Source: Pseudomonadota bacterium
GTDB taxonomy: Bacteria; Myxococcota_A; Polyangia; GCA-2747355
NCBI GenBank assembly: GCA_016711215.1
Contig: JADJTL010000002.1
Span: 868,001-932,000, forward strand
Direction of reading: 5' to 3'
Length of the DNA: 64,000 bases
This document shows positions 1-8,890 of this stretch, piece by piece (the first letter of the stretch is position 1; every line of letters begins with the position of its first letter). The position numbers and the translations under genes were made by a program. The notes below the pieces were generated by a model. It saw nothing but the letters and a program-made list of their open reading frames with translations, was not told where the DNA came from and made no database searches.

Positions 1-1
1 C

Positions 2-499
2 CACCCAGCGGAGCTGCTCGATCCAGAGCTGACCAACCGCGAGACGGAGCTCGATCGGCACGCGCAACGCGTCGTCTTCGAGATCACCGAGCGGGCCGCG
101 ATCGGCGACTTCACCCGGATGCGCACGGCGATGCGGCGGCTGCGCCAGCGGGGCTTTCGCTTCGCGATCGACGATCTCGGCGCGGGCTATGCCGGGCTCA
201 ACTCAGTGGCGATGCTCAGCCCCGATTTCATCAAGGTCGATATGACGATCATCCGTGATATCGACCGCATGCCGATCAAGGCGCGCCTGCTCCGGCGGAT
301 GGTCGAGTTCGCCGATGAGGAGGGGGTCAAGATCGTGGCCGAGGGCGTCGAGACCGAGGCGGAGCGTGCGCGGGTCTGCGAGGTCGGTTGCCACCTGATC
401 CAGGGCTTCCTGATCGGGATGCCGCTGGAGGAGGGGCCGGAGGCGGTCCTGGCGCCGGTGCCGGCGCTGGCAGAGGACGACGCGACCAAGAAGGGGTGA
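2..499 (+). CDS. EAL-domain (c-di-GMP phosphodiesterase) protein, C-terminal part
   Basis: The gene enters from the left edge, so only the last 165 residues are visible. They form most of an EAL domain, which hydrolyses cyclic di-GMP. Reading frame 2 is open from base 2. Visible family motifs are EITE, IDDLGAGYAGLN (usual form DDFGTGYSSL), PDFIKVD, VAEGVETE and QGFLIG. The acidic residues and the Lys that normally bind metal and act in catalysis are present here, so this part looks competent. The N-terminal EAL signature and any sensor or GGDEF domain lie outside the window. The tail after the domain is short and Ala/Pro-rich. It converges on the binding-protein gene at 506-1978, with a gap of only six bases between the two stop codons. 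The domain call is firm; activity is inferred. Confidence 0.88.
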   Translation, partial: HPAELLDPELTNRETELDRHAQRVVFEITERAAIGDFTRMRTAMRRLRQRGFRFAIDDLGAGYAGLNSVAMLSPDFIKVDMTIIRDIDRMPIKARLLRRMVEFADEEGVKIVAEGVETEAERARVCEVGCHLIQGFLIGMPLEEGPEAVLAPVPALAEDDATKKG

Positions 500-505
500 G
501 CGGCC

Positions 506-1978
506 CTAGAGCGTGATCGCCACCGACTCCTTCTGGCCCTCGCTATTCTTGAAGACCACCTGCCCGTTCTCTACCGACCAGAACGAAAAGCTGCAGTTGA
601 TCGGGTCGCCGTTGAGGTCGAGCTCGAGCGCCAGCGAGCTCGCGCCCTCGTAGTTGAGCCCGCGCCCGGCCGCCAGCGCTGCCATCGCCTTGGCCCACTC
701 GCCCGGTAGAATCGTGAGGTCGTCGCCGCCGTTCTTGTTGGTGACGTCGAGCAGCGCTTCCGTCAGCCGATCGACGTTCCAGCTGCCGCCCTGCTTGTCG
801 AGGCCCTGCGGACGATCGCGAAGCACCTGCGCCAGCGCGAGGGCGAAGGCGAAGGTCGCGTCGTAGGCGTTGGCCGTGTAGATGCCGGGCTCGACCCCGT
901 CGCCTGCGCTGCAGTCGCCGTCGGGCCGTTCGCAGCGGCAGTCGGGTGCATGGGCGCGACAGAAGGCCTCCGTGAAGATGCTCGCCCCGCGGCCGACGCC
1001 GTTGCCGCCGGGGAAGACGCCGTTGACCGGCTGCTCCTCGAGCTGCTTGACCGTCGTCGGGTCGAGGCTGGAGAGGAAGTAGTTCGACATCAGAGCGTCG
1101 GTCAGCAGCAGGGGCGTGGTGGCGTGTTTGCGCGCCCATTCGGTCAGCGCGATCCTGCCATCGGCGCCGTAGGCGAGCACGAGCAAGAAGTCCGGCGCTT
1201 GGCCGGTGCGCTCGCGGACGTCGGTGAAGGCGCGGTCGATCGTCGCGTTGACGTCCGTCACGCTGCTGGTCTCGTAGTAGTGCGGGCGCACGACGTAGTC
1301 GACGCCGGCCGCCTGGAAGCGCTGCTGGAACTCCGCGAAGATCGCGGGCGTATTGATGTCGCGCACGCCGACCGCGGCGCCGACGCGAAAGCCGAGGGCG
1401 AGGGCCTTGTCGGCGAGGATGCGGCCCTCGAGATGCGACGAACAGACGGTGCGGTAGAAGAGGTTGTATTGCGCGTCGAGCAGGCCGACGAACTCGCGCG
1501 AGGATGCGGCCGGGGAGATGATCGGAATCCGCTGGCCATAGGTCAGGTTGTTGCGAGCGAGCTCGACCAGCAGCCGCTTGCTGACATTGTCGGAGGCGTC
1601 ACCGAGGATCCCGACGACGTCGCGGTTCTGCTGGTAATAGAACCGCACCTCGGCCAGCCCCGCTTCCTCATCGCTGTGGCTGTCGGCCGTGATCAAGTGC
1701 AGGGGCCGCCCGAGGAGGCCGCCATTGGCGTTGATCTCGTTGGCCGCGAAGCGCATGGCATGCTCGAGCGCCGGGCCCATGAAGCTGAGGCTGCCGGTGA
1801 TCGGGTTGGCGGCGAGCACCTTGACCGCCCCCTCGGGCAGCGGAGGCGTCGGCGGGGCCGTCTCGCAGGCTGCCAGCGCAAGCAGCAACGTGAGCGCGGC
1901 CCGTGCGGCGGGCGGCCGGAGCTCCACCAGCGCCCGTCGCGCCCGTCGTCGGCCTCGCGTGGGGCGGTCGCGGTTCAT
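506..1978 (-). CDS. Leu/Ile/Val-type periplasmic binding lipoprotein (Peripla_BP_6-like)
   Basis: The 490-residue product has an Arg-rich N-terminus, a hydrophobic stretch and a lipobox ending LALAAC (Cys38), so it is predicted to be an outer-surface or periplasmic lipoprotein. The mature part resembles branched-chain amino acid binding proteins: it opens with an 'ITGSLSFMGPALEHAMRFA' segment, followed by 'NEINANGGLLGRPLHLI' and 'GILGDASDN'. A Cys-rich loop (residues about 335-355) is an addition to the usual fold. No permease or ATPase is nearby. The gene follows the STAS/zinc-ribbon gene by only 8 bases and is probably cotranscribed with it, which favours a sensory role over transport. The ligand cannot be read from sequence. 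Confidence 0.82.
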   Translation of the reverse strand: MNRDRPTRGRRRARRALVELRPPAARAALTLLLALAACETAPPTPPLPEGAVKVLAANPITGSLSFMGPALEHAMRFAANEINANGGLLGRPLHLITADSHSDEEAGLAEVRFYYQQNRDVVGILGDASDNVSKRLLVELARNNLTYGQRIPIISPAASSREFVGLLDAQYNLFYRTVCSSHLEGRILADKALALGFRVGAAVGVRDINTPAIFAEFQQRFQAAGVDYVVRPHYYETSSVTDVNATIDRAFTDVRERTGQAPDFLLVLAYGADGRIALTEWARKHATTPLLLTDALMSNYFLSSLDPTTVKQLEEQPVNGVFPGGNGVGRGASIFTEAFCRAHAPDCRCERPDGDCSAGDGVEPGIYTANAYDATFAFALALAQVLRDRPQGLDKQGGSWNVDRLTEALLDVTNKNGGDDLTILPGEWAKAMAALAAGRGLNYEGASSLALELDLNGDPINCSFSFWSVENGQVVFKNSEGQKESVAITL

Positions 1979-1986
1979 CAGCCGCC

Positions 1987-2454
1987 TTAATAGGAGAGGA
2001 AGTAGAAGTAGCGCGCCGGCAGCTCGTCGAGCGCCATCGTTTCACCGCACTCGCCGCAGGCCGGCGTTGGCAGCTTGGGCGTGTTGCCCTCGATCGCCAC
2101 CTCCGTCGACAGCTCGTGGCCGCAGGCCTCGCAGTAGTAGGGCGCGATCACGGACTCGACCTGCGCGGTGCCGCGGAAGTTGTCGATCATGTTGAGCTGC
2201 GCCACGATCGCCGCCGAGCAGCGAAAGAGGTGGTGTGGTCCCTTGGGGTTCGTGGCCTCGACGAAGCGGAGCCATTCGCGGACCCCCGTGGAGTTGATGC
2301 GCGTCACACCCGAGAGATCGAAGCGCACGGGCCCCTTGATGTCCGGCACCAGGTCATCCAAGCCCGCGTCTTCACCGACGATGCCCTCGACCACGCAGGT
2401 CGGCAGCTCTACGCCGTCGACGAAGCGCCAGGTCAGGTTGCGTTTGGCCTGCAT
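1987..2454 (-). CDS. STAS-domain protein with C-terminal zinc ribbon
   Basis: This 155-residue protein begins with a STAS-like domain (about residues 1-100). The core 'FDLSGVTRINSTGVREW' matches the anti-sigma-factor antagonist pattern, in which a Ser or Thr (here S55/T56) is the phosphorylation site. A CxxC...CxxC pair follows (C108, C111, C133, C136), which should bind zinc. The tail is aromatic and short. The gene starts 6 bases after the stop of the HATPase gene and ends 8 bases before the binding-lipoprotein gene, so the three form a tight unit. By analogy with SpoIIAA/SpoIIAB and RsbV/RsbW, it is probably the phosphorylatable partner of the upstream kinase-like protein. The fused zinc ribbon is unusual for this family, and its partner is unknown. 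Confidence 0.75.
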   Translation of the reverse strand: MQAKRNLTWRFVDGVELPTCVVEGIVGEDAGLDDLVPDIKGPVRFDLSGVTRINSTGVREWLRFVEATNPKGPHHLFRCSAAIVAQLNMIDNFRGTAQVESVIAPYYCEACGHELSTEVAIEGNTPKLPTPACGECGETMALDELPARYFYFLSY

Positions 2455-2460
2455 CGCGCG

Positions 2461-3462
2461 TCACTCGCCTTTCTTGGGTCGCTTGGTGCGGAAGTAGCAC
2501 AGCGATCGCGAAGTCCCCGGATTCTCGCCCGCCGCCGGCTTGGGCGGCCGTCCCAGCCGAATCAGCCCGATCACCTCGGTGCGCACGCCCGGGTCGACGT
2601 TGATCACGAACGAGGAGACCGAATTGAAGGCCATGTAGAGCCCCAGGCCGGCGCCGCCCGTGTTCTTCGACACCTGCTGATCATTGCGGCGAAAGCACTT
2701 GCGGATGTAGCGCACGGCCAGATCTTGATCGAGGCGGCCGAAGTTATCGGCGACGCTGACGCCGAAGAGGTTGCCATCGCTGCCGTAGCGGACGGTGACA
2801 TGCTCGTTGGCAGCCAGCGTCACCGGCTGAGCTCGTGATTTGTCGGCGTAGCGCGGCTGACCCCCGGCATCGACCGGCGCGTCCCAGACCGCGTTGGTGC
2901 AGAGCTCGTCGACCAGCAGCCCGAGGCTCGAGAGCTCGCGTTCGGGCATTCCGGCGCGCGCCGCATCCTCGCAGGCAGACTGCACGATCCCCTCGGCCTC
3001 CGACGACGCGCGGATCTCCTGCTCGCGTATCGCCGCGCCCCAGCCCATGTACTTCTCGAGGCCGAAGATGTCGCCGGTGAAGAGCTTCGCGACCGTCGTC
3101 ACCAGCTCGCGGGTGGCTACCGGGTCGTTGGCGTCCGGCACCGCGACGAAGCTGCTGACGATCATGCTCGACATCGGCAGGTCCATGATGTCTTCGGCAT
3201 AGCGCTCGAACGCCGGCCGGTCGGTGAGCAGGACGACCTCGATGCGCGGATTGAGCTTGACCGCCTGCTGGGCCAGCGGCGCGTTCTCCCAGTCGACGAC
3301 CAGGACATCGAGCGCCGTGCTGAGCAGCGCTTGCGTGCTCTGCTCACCGGTCGGGGGCGCGGCGCAGCTTGCACCCGTGGCGGCGATGGCGCGGGCCGTG
3401 AGCCGGCGGGACTTGGGCGAACTCTGCAGCACCAAGACCGATTTCTCACCTGGCTTTAGCAT
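2461..3462 (-). CDS. Degenerate receiver plus HATPase_c (anti-sigma/serine kinase-like) protein
   Basis: The product has 333 residues. I chose the ATG at 3462 because a GA-rich ribosome-binding site precedes it and the upstream extension is low-complexity. Residues 1-120 look like a response-regulator receiver: 'DVLVVDWENAP' puts D57 at the phosphoacceptor position, but the acidic pair after strand 1 is missing (VLVLQSSP), so phosphorylation is doubtful. The C-terminal half is a GHKL ATPase with an N-box 'LLVDELCTNAV', a G1-like 'VADNFG' and a G2 'NTGGAGLGLYMAFN'. That is the layout of RsbW/SpoIIAB-type anti-sigma kinases and related phosphatase/kinase switches. The STAS gene follows 6 bases downstream. 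There is no DHp dimerisation His, so it is not a classical histidine kinase. Confidence 0.75.
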   Translation of the reverse strand: MLKPGEKSVLVLQSSPKSRRLTARAIAATGASCAAPPTGEQSTQALLSTALDVLVVDWENAPLAQQAVKLNPRIEVVLLTDRPAFERYAEDIMDLPMSSMIVSSFVAVPDANDPVATRELVTTVAKLFTGDIFGLEKYMGWGAAIREQEIRASSEAEGIVQSACEDAARAGMPERELSSLGLLVDELCTNAVWDAPVDAGGQPRYADKSRAQPVTLAANEHVTVRYGSDGNLFGVSVADNFGRLDQDLAVRYIRKCFRRNDQQVSKNTGGAGLGLYMAFNSVSSFVINVDPGVRTEVIGLIRLGRPPKPAAGENPGTSRSLCYFRTKRPKKGE

Positions 3463-3636
3463 GCTCTTCTCTGTTCTCTCGGAGGTCTTTGAAGCTGGTG
3501 GCGAGGGCCAAAGGCGCCGACGCCGGTCAGAGCCGCCGCGCCGCCCGTCCCGCCTTCGCAAGGGCACCGAAACGCGACCCCGGGACGCGCCGGAGGCGCG
3601 CTCGCGCTCGCTCGCCGTCGAGCACCTGCTGCCAAC

Positions 3637-6183
3637 TCAGGAACCAAAAACATAGTCCTGTAGCGCGATGATCGCGTCAAGTTTGGGGTACTGGCCGCCG
3701 CGCCGCCGACAGGCCTTGAAGAAATCGTGGGCCTTCTCGGGTTGGCCGGTGTTCTGCTCGTGGGCCGCCAGATTGCAAAGCGCTAGCGGGACGAGCTCGG
3801 TCAGCGCCTCGAGCGCCTTCAGCGCGGCGCCGGTCTGACCCTGCTGATAGCTGGCGATCGCGAGGTTATGCTTGAGGGCCGGTGGCGCCGTGGGTTGTAG
3901 GCGGCTGGCGTCCGCCAGCAGGCGCATCGCGGTGGCGCCGCCCCGGTGTTGGCCCAGCTCGAGGTAGGCGGCCTGCTGCAAGGCCGCGGCCCCGGTCTGG
4001 CGCGGCAGTCGATCCTCGGGCGGCTGCACCAGCGGGGCCAGCTCCACGAGCTTGCGGCCGCCTTCGACCTTCCGCGCGGGATCCGTGGCCTGGCAGTCGA
4101 GCAGGGCGGCCAGCAGCGCGCCTCCGGCGCCGCGCAGCGGCTCGAGCAGTGCCTGGCCCATCACGGCGCCGTGGCTCGCGATCAGCGCCCGCGCCTCCGG
4201 CAGCCGGCGCGCTTGCAGCGCGGCGAAGAAAGCCCGTCCGAGCAGCGCTGCGCGCTCGCCTTCCGGCAGCGCGCCGCTCTCGGCCACGGCGCGCTCGACC
4301 CGCGGCCAGGCCTGCGCGGACTTCTTCTGGGCCAAGAGCTTGACCCCCGAAATCAGGGCGAGGCGCACTCGGTTGCGGCGCAGGAGCAGCGCGGCTGGCG
4401 TCTCCGCCGGGCCGAGCTCGACGCGCGCCAGGCGCGCCGCGGCGTTGACGAGGTCGCCGGCGCGGGCCAGCGCGACGGCCGCTTCCTGCTGCACCAGTGC
4501 ATCGATCGCCGGGTTGCCGGCCGTGGCGAGCTTGCTGTACTCGCCGTAGAGCTTGAGGGCGTTTGCTGGCCGTCCGAGGGCGAGCTCGGCGCGGCCCGCG
4601 AGCCAGAGGGCGCGGCGATTGCGCCGGTCGCGTCGCAGCGCGGCGAGCGCGTGCTTGAGCGCGGGCTCGGCCGCCCCGCGCCGGAGCTGGAGCAGGGCCA
4701 GGTCCTCGTCCAGAACACTCCAGCCGCCGTAGGAGGGGAGGCCCTGCAGGCGCTCCAGGCGGCTGATCGCCAGCACCAGCTCGCCGACGCCGGCGTCCTG
4801 GCGCGCTTGAATCAGCCAGACGTGCGCGAGCTCGCGCTCCATCGCGCGGGCCCGCGGCAGGGCCATGAACGCACGCTCGAGGAGCGGCGCAGCCCGCTCG
4901 AAGCTCCCCATCGACTTGAAGGCGACGCCGACCACGAAGTGGTCGTCGGGATCGAGCTCGCTGCGGCCCAGCAGCCGCTCCGCATAGGTCCGCGCGGCGG
5001 GCTTGTCGCCGGCGCGAAGCGCGGAGCGAATCGCGAGCCGGAGCAGCGCGTGCGGCGCGGCGGCGTCTTGCAGCGCTGGGGCCAGGCGCGCCAGGCTCTC
5101 GCGGTAGCGCCCATGCGCAAAGTGCAGCTCGGCCAGGGCGAGACCGACCTCGGCGGGATCCCCGCCGAGTCGCCGCGCGAGGTCATAGCTGGCCAGTGCG
5201 CGTTCGTCGCGGTGCAACGCCCGCAGCGCGCGGCCCCGGACCAACGCCGCCCGCGTGAGCTGGCGGAGCAGCGGGCGGTCGGGGTAGCGCACGCGCCCAC
5301 TGAGCTGCGCGTCGACGCGCTCCCGCTGGCCGGCCAGGTAGCCGTCGAGGGTGGCTACCGCCAGCGCCTTCTGCCCGGCGCAGAGCTGCGCCTCGCCGAG
5401 CTCGACCCGGTAGGCGCGGCTGCTGCGGTTCAGCTCCTCGTAGGTCTTGAGCGCGCGCCGGCAGTCACCGCGGCGCAGCTCCAGCTCGGCGCGGAGGGCC
5501 GCGATCTGGCGGTTCTTCGGTGCCTGCTTGGTCAGCCGCGCCAGCTGGGTCGCGGCTGCACGCAGGTTGCGCTGCCTGAGCAGCGCGACCGCGTAACGCA
5601 GCCGCAACGGCAGCTCAAGCGCGCCGAGTCCCTGGGGCGCCGCGAGCGACTGGCGCAGGGTCTGCGCGGCCAGCGTCCAGTTGCCGTCGTAGAGCAGGCA
5701 TTCGGCAGCAAGGAATTGCACCGCGCCCCGCTTCTTGATGTAGGGCTCGACTTGCTTGAACTTGGCCAGGCCCGTACGCGTGTCGCCGATCCAGCAGTAG
5801 TAGACCCCGAGGTAGGCCTCGAGCTGCGGATCGCGGGGATTATGCTCGAGCCCGCGCTGCAAGAGCGCGGCCGTTTCGGGCAGCCGGCGGCGCTTGAGCA
5901 GCAGCGCGGCGTACTTCTTGATTGCGTCGACGTTCTTCGGCCAATCGCTGATCGCCTTCTTCAGCTGCTCCTCGGCGTCGTGCTCACGGCCCTTGCGAAA
6001 GAGCTCTACGGCGCGCGCGAGGCGTCGATTCGATTCCTCCTCGGCATACTGCGAGCGCTGGGCAAGCGCGGTCGGCGCCCACCCCAGCAGGCTGGTGAGG
6101 AGGGCGGCCAGGCCAAGCTGCAGCGCCAGCGCGCAGCGCCCGCGGCCCCGCGCTGAGGCGGCGCATTGCATGGTGCAGCTCAT
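3637..6183 (-). CDS. Secreted TPR-repeat protein
   Basis: The 848-residue protein has a signal peptide (hydrophobic residues about 17-38, cleavage likely after APTALA). The rest is almost entirely helical repeats of TPR type with many Ala/Leu/Arg positions, for example 'DAIKKYAALLLKRRRLPETA' near the start. No catalytic domain is visible. The start codon overlaps the stop codon of the upstream PhnD-like gene as ATGA (6180-6183), so the two are translationally coupled and probably act together in the periplasm. A gap of 174 bases separates it from the HATPase gene downstream, so the next three genes may have their own promoter. Its exact role is unknown; a scaffold for the binding protein is a reasonable inference. 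Confidence 0.78.
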   Translation of the reverse strand: MSCTMQCAASARGRGRCALALQLGLAALLTSLLGWAPTALAQRSQYAEEESNRRLARAVELFRKGREHDAEEQLKKAISDWPKNVDAIKKYAALLLKRRRLPETAALLQRGLEHNPRDPQLEAYLGVYYCWIGDTRTGLAKFKQVEPYIKKRGAVQFLAAECLLYDGNWTLAAQTLRQSLAAPQGLGALELPLRLRYAVALLRQRNLRAAATQLARLTKQAPKNRQIAALRAELELRRGDCRRALKTYEELNRSSRAYRVELGEAQLCAGQKALAVATLDGYLAGQRERVDAQLSGRVRYPDRPLLRQLTRAALVRGRALRALHRDERALASYDLARRLGGDPAEVGLALAELHFAHGRYRESLARLAPALQDAAAPHALLRLAIRSALRAGDKPAARTYAERLLGRSELDPDDHFVVGVAFKSMGSFERAAPLLERAFMALPRARAMERELAHVWLIQARQDAGVGELVLAISRLERLQGLPSYGGWSVLDEDLALLQLRRGAAEPALKHALAALRRDRRNRRALWLAGRAELALGRPANALKLYGEYSKLATAGNPAIDALVQQEAAVALARAGDLVNAAARLARVELGPAETPAALLLRRNRVRLALISGVKLLAQKKSAQAWPRVERAVAESGALPEGERAALLGRAFFAALQARRLPEARALIASHGAVMGQALLEPLRGAGGALLAALLDCQATDPARKVEGGRKLVELAPLVQPPEDRLPRQTGAAALQQAAYLELGQHRGGATAMRLLADASRLQPTAPPALKHNLAIASYQQGQTGAALKALEALTELVPLALCNLAAHEQNTGQPEKAHDFFKACRRRGGQYPKLDAIIALQDYVFGS

Positions 6184-7097
6184 GGCGGGCGCACCGCCAC
6201 GAAGAGATCCGACAGCGCGAACTCAGGCAGCTCGAAGTCTACCGTGTGGGGTGCGAGCCACTGAGCCTGGCGCAGCGGGACGGTCTCCGGGACCATCGGC
6301 AGCAGGGGAAGGCGCTGGCGCCGCCGGTTGGCCGCGAAGCCCTGATAGGTCCGTAGGTCGCCCGTGACAAAGCCGGCGGCCAGCCGCTTGCCGCCCTTGA
6401 AGCTCAACACGGCCTGCGTCAGGGACGCGACCAGCTCGGGCGCAAGATCGGAGGAGAGCAGCACGACCCCGGCGGGGGGCACGCGCAAGGTCTTGGGCAG
6501 CAGCGGCACGAGCCCCTTCGTGTCCACCGGCGCCAGGACGGCGACGGCCGCGCCGACGCGAACGGCCTCGACCGCCGAGAAGAGACCGGGTGAGCTCACG
6601 ACCTTGAAGAGCTTCCGCGGGTTGGCATTGCCCTCGAGCAGCCCGAACTCGACGAAGTCGGCGACGGCTGGGCTGACGTTGGGGAGCTGGAGCACCTGGC
6701 CGCTGACGGCGCGAAGGCTCGTTTCCTTGGCCGCCATCAAGGACCAACGGCTGCTCTCCGCCGGTCCGCTGTCGGCCACGGCCAGCAGCTTGACCACCCC
6801 CGACATCGACGACAGGTGGAAGCCGCCGATCAGCGCGAGCTGGACGCGGTTGGCCCGCAGGTCGGCGGCGAGGTCGCGCGGCACCTTGTAGCTGCGGCCG
6901 ACGACGGGCTGGCCGAGCGCCGTCGCGAGGTGGCGCGCCAGCCGATCGACCTCGTCGAACTGCTCATAGGGCGTGAGGCCGAGCTCGGGCGCGAAGAGGC
7001 CGATTCCGAGCTTGATCGCCCGGCCCTCGGCCGGCAGCGCACTCGACACGACTGCCGCGAAGACGAGCCAGCGCCCGAGGGCATGGACGACGGACAC
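6180..7097 (-). CDS. PhnD-like phosphate/phosphonate-type substrate-binding protein
   Basis: The 305-residue product starts with a signal peptide (to about residue 26, AEGRA). It continues as a type 2 periplasmic binding protein: 'IKLGIGLFAPELGLTPYEQF' and a middle section 'VQLALIGGFHLS' resemble the PhnD/PtxB family (Phosphonate-bd). Family members bind phosphonate, phosphite or other anions; the substrate here cannot be decided. No phnC or phnE is adjacent. It is the first gene of the leftward run and is coupled to the TPR gene by a 4-base ATGA overlap. The intergenic region to serS is divergent and likely carries its promoter. Confidence 0.72.
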   Translation of the reverse strand: MSVVHALGRWLVFAAVVSSALPAEGRAIKLGIGLFAPELGLTPYEQFDEVDRLARHLATALGQPVVGRSYKVPRDLAADLRANRVQLALIGGFHLSSMSGVVKLLAVADSGPAESSRWSLMAAKETSLRAVSGQVLQLPNVSPAVADFVEFGLLEGNANPRKLFKVVSSPGLFSAVEAVRVGAAVAVLAPVDTKGLVPLLPKTLRVPPAGVVLLSSDLAPELVASLTQAVLSFKGGKRLAAGFVTGDLRTYQGFAANRRRQRLPLLPMVPETVPLRQAQWLAPHTVDFELPEFALSDLFVAVRPP

Positions 7098-7388
7098 GAC
7101 GACCTCCGGTCGGCGCGCGACGGCACCAGGCCCCGGCAGCGGCTAGCAGCCGAGGCGCGGGATGGGCGACAGCGCGCGGCGAAACGGGGCGGAATGTAGC
7201 ACGCTCGGTCAGGGCAACGAAGGAATGCGCCCACCGCGGGTAAAGCCGCAAACCCTTGGATGGCCTGGGGCGGGGGCGAGGCGCAGGGCGACGAAAGGCG
7301 GGGCCGGTCGTGGCTTCGAGGGGGCACGGCGGGGGGCCAGCGGACGACGGCTTGACGGATCGGGGCTGGGGGCGGACACAATCGCGCC
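7098..7388. other. Divergent intergenic region between the PhnD-like gene and serS
   Basis: These 291 bases separate two genes that point away from each other, so both promoters should be here. The stretch is GC-rich. I see no convincing -35/-10 pair, no stem-loop followed by a T run, and no T-box-like structure upstream of serS. Open frames across it are extensions of neighbouring frames. Confidence 0.5.
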
Positions 7389-8672
7389 ATGCTCGACATC
7401 AAGTTGATTCGTGAAACACCGGAGCTCGTGCGCCACTCGCTGGAGCGGCGCAACCTGCATGCGGCTCTGCCCGACCTCGAACGCCTGATCGCCATCGACG
7501 CCGACTGGCGCGCGCAGCAGGGCCGCTGTGACGAGCTGCGCGCCCGTCGCAACGAGGTGTCCCAGTCGATCCAGCGGCTCGGCGCCGGCGAGCGCCAGCG
7601 AGCGATCGACGAGATGCGTCAGCTCAAGGACGCCCTGGCGCGCCTGGAGGCGCAGGTCGACGCGCTCCACGCGCAACGCGATACGCTCTTGCGCGCGCTG
7701 CCGAACCTGATCGCCCCCGAGGTTCCGGCTGGGCTCAGCGACGCCGACAACGTCGAGATCGCTCGCTGGGGCGAGCCGCGCGCGCTGGGGTTCGCGCCGC
7801 GCGACCATCTCGCCCTCGGCGAGCTGACCGACACGATCGACTTCGAGCGCGGCGCCAAGCTCGCGGGCAGCGGCTTCTATTACCTCAAGCGCGAGGCGGC
7901 GCTCCTCGAGCAGGCCCTCTGCGCCTTTGCCGCGGCGAGCCTGATGCCCGCCGGCTTCGTGCCGATCAGCACGCCGGACCTGGCGCGTGCGCGCGTGCTC
8001 GAGGGCATCGGCTTCGCACCCAATGGTCCCGAGCAGCAGATCTATACGGTCGACGATGGTGACCTCTGCCTGATCGCCACCGCGGAGATCACCGTCGGCG
8101 CCTATCACGCCGAGGAGGTGCTCGAGGCGGCCCAGCTTCCGCTGCGCTACCTCGGCTTCTCGCACTGCTTTCGCCGGGAGGCGGGTGCGCACGGCCGCGA
8201 GTCGCGTGGGCTCTATCGCGTGCATCAGTTCACCAAGGCCGAGATGTTCGTGCTCTGCACGCCCGAGCAGGCGGAGCAGGAGCACGCGATGATTCGCGCG
8301 CTCGAGGAGCAGCTGCTGCAGGCCCTCGCGATCCCCTATCGCGTGGTCGACGTCTGTGCCGGCGATCTCGGCGCCCCCGCCGCCAAGAAGTACGATCTGG
8401 AGGCCTGGATGCCTGGCCGTGGCTGCTATGGCGAGGTGACCTCGTGCAGCAATTGCACCGACTTCCAGTCGCGGCGGCTGAACATCCGCTGGCGCCCCGA
8501 CCCGCAAAGCAGCCCGCGCTTCGTTCACATGCTCAACGGGACGGCGCTGGCGGTCAGCCGTACGCTGCTGGCGATCTACGAGAACTACCAACAGGCTGAT
8601 GGCTCGGTCGAGATTCCGAGCGCGCTGCGACCCTGGCTCGGTGGCCTCAGCGTCATTCCCGCGCGCGCCTAG
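7389..8672 (+). CDS. serS: Seryl-tRNA synthetase
   Basis: This charges tRNA-Ser (and tRNA-Sec where present) with serine in the cytoplasm. The 427-residue length is normal for bacterial SerRS. Residues 1-110 form the typical N-terminal long antiparallel coiled coil that grips the tRNA, beginning MLDIKLIRETPELVRHSL. The class II catalytic core follows, with motif 2 'FRREAGAHGRESRGLYR' and motif 3 'NGTALAVSRTLLAIYENY'. 'TAEITVGAYHAEEVL' is the serine-binding TxE region. The start at ATG 7389 fits the family start exactly. The gene stands alone: its upstream neighbour is divergent, and the next gene is 218 bases downstream. This is one of the safest calls in the window. Confidence 0.98.
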   Translation: MLDIKLIRETPELVRHSLERRNLHAALPDLERLIAIDADWRAQQGRCDELRARRNEVSQSIQRLGAGERQRAIDEMRQLKDALARLEAQVDALHAQRDTLLRALPNLIAPEVPAGLSDADNVEIARWGEPRALGFAPRDHLALGELTDTIDFERGAKLAGSGFYYLKREAALLEQALCAFAAASLMPAGFVPISTPDLARARVLEGIGFAPNGPEQQIYTVDDGDLCLIATAEITVGAYHAEEVLEAAQLPLRYLGFSHCFRREAGAHGRESRGLYRVHQFTKAEMFVLCTPEQAEQEHAMIRALEEQLLQALAIPYRVVDVCAGDLGAPAAKKYDLEAWMPGRGCYGEVTSCSNCTDFQSRRLNIRWRPDPQSSPRFVHMLNGTALAVSRTLLAIYENYQQADGSVEIPSALRPWLGGLSVIPARA

Positions 8673-8890
8673 GAGCCCGGCGATCGATCGCGAACCGAAC
8701 GCGGCGCGGAGGTGCGGTCTGCGCGCCGGCGTCGTGTTGCTTGCTCTGGTCGGCCCGGAATTGCACAATGGCGGGCCGACAAGCCATCCCGGGAGCGCGA
8801 GCTTGGAGGGCGCAGCCCTGCTCCTGCCGGCTCCTAGGCACCTGGCTCGACTTGCCGGACGGGCTTGCGCCCAATCCCCCGGAGTAGCCG
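8673..8890. other. Intergenic region upstream of the zinc-ribbon/TPR gene
   Basis: Between serS and the next gene there are 218 bases. A GGAG ribosome-binding site sits just before ATG 8891. I see no terminator-like hairpin with a T run and no RNA gene. Confidence 0.4.

Noticed and set aside
3946..6156. A 736-residue open frame antisense to the secreted TPR gene
   Set aside because: GC-rich codon use on the minus gene leaves the opposite strand open. The antisense product has no domain or start signal and is a shadow.
7209..8768. A 519-residue open frame antisense to serS
   Set aside because: serS is certain; the antisense frame has no start signal or motif.
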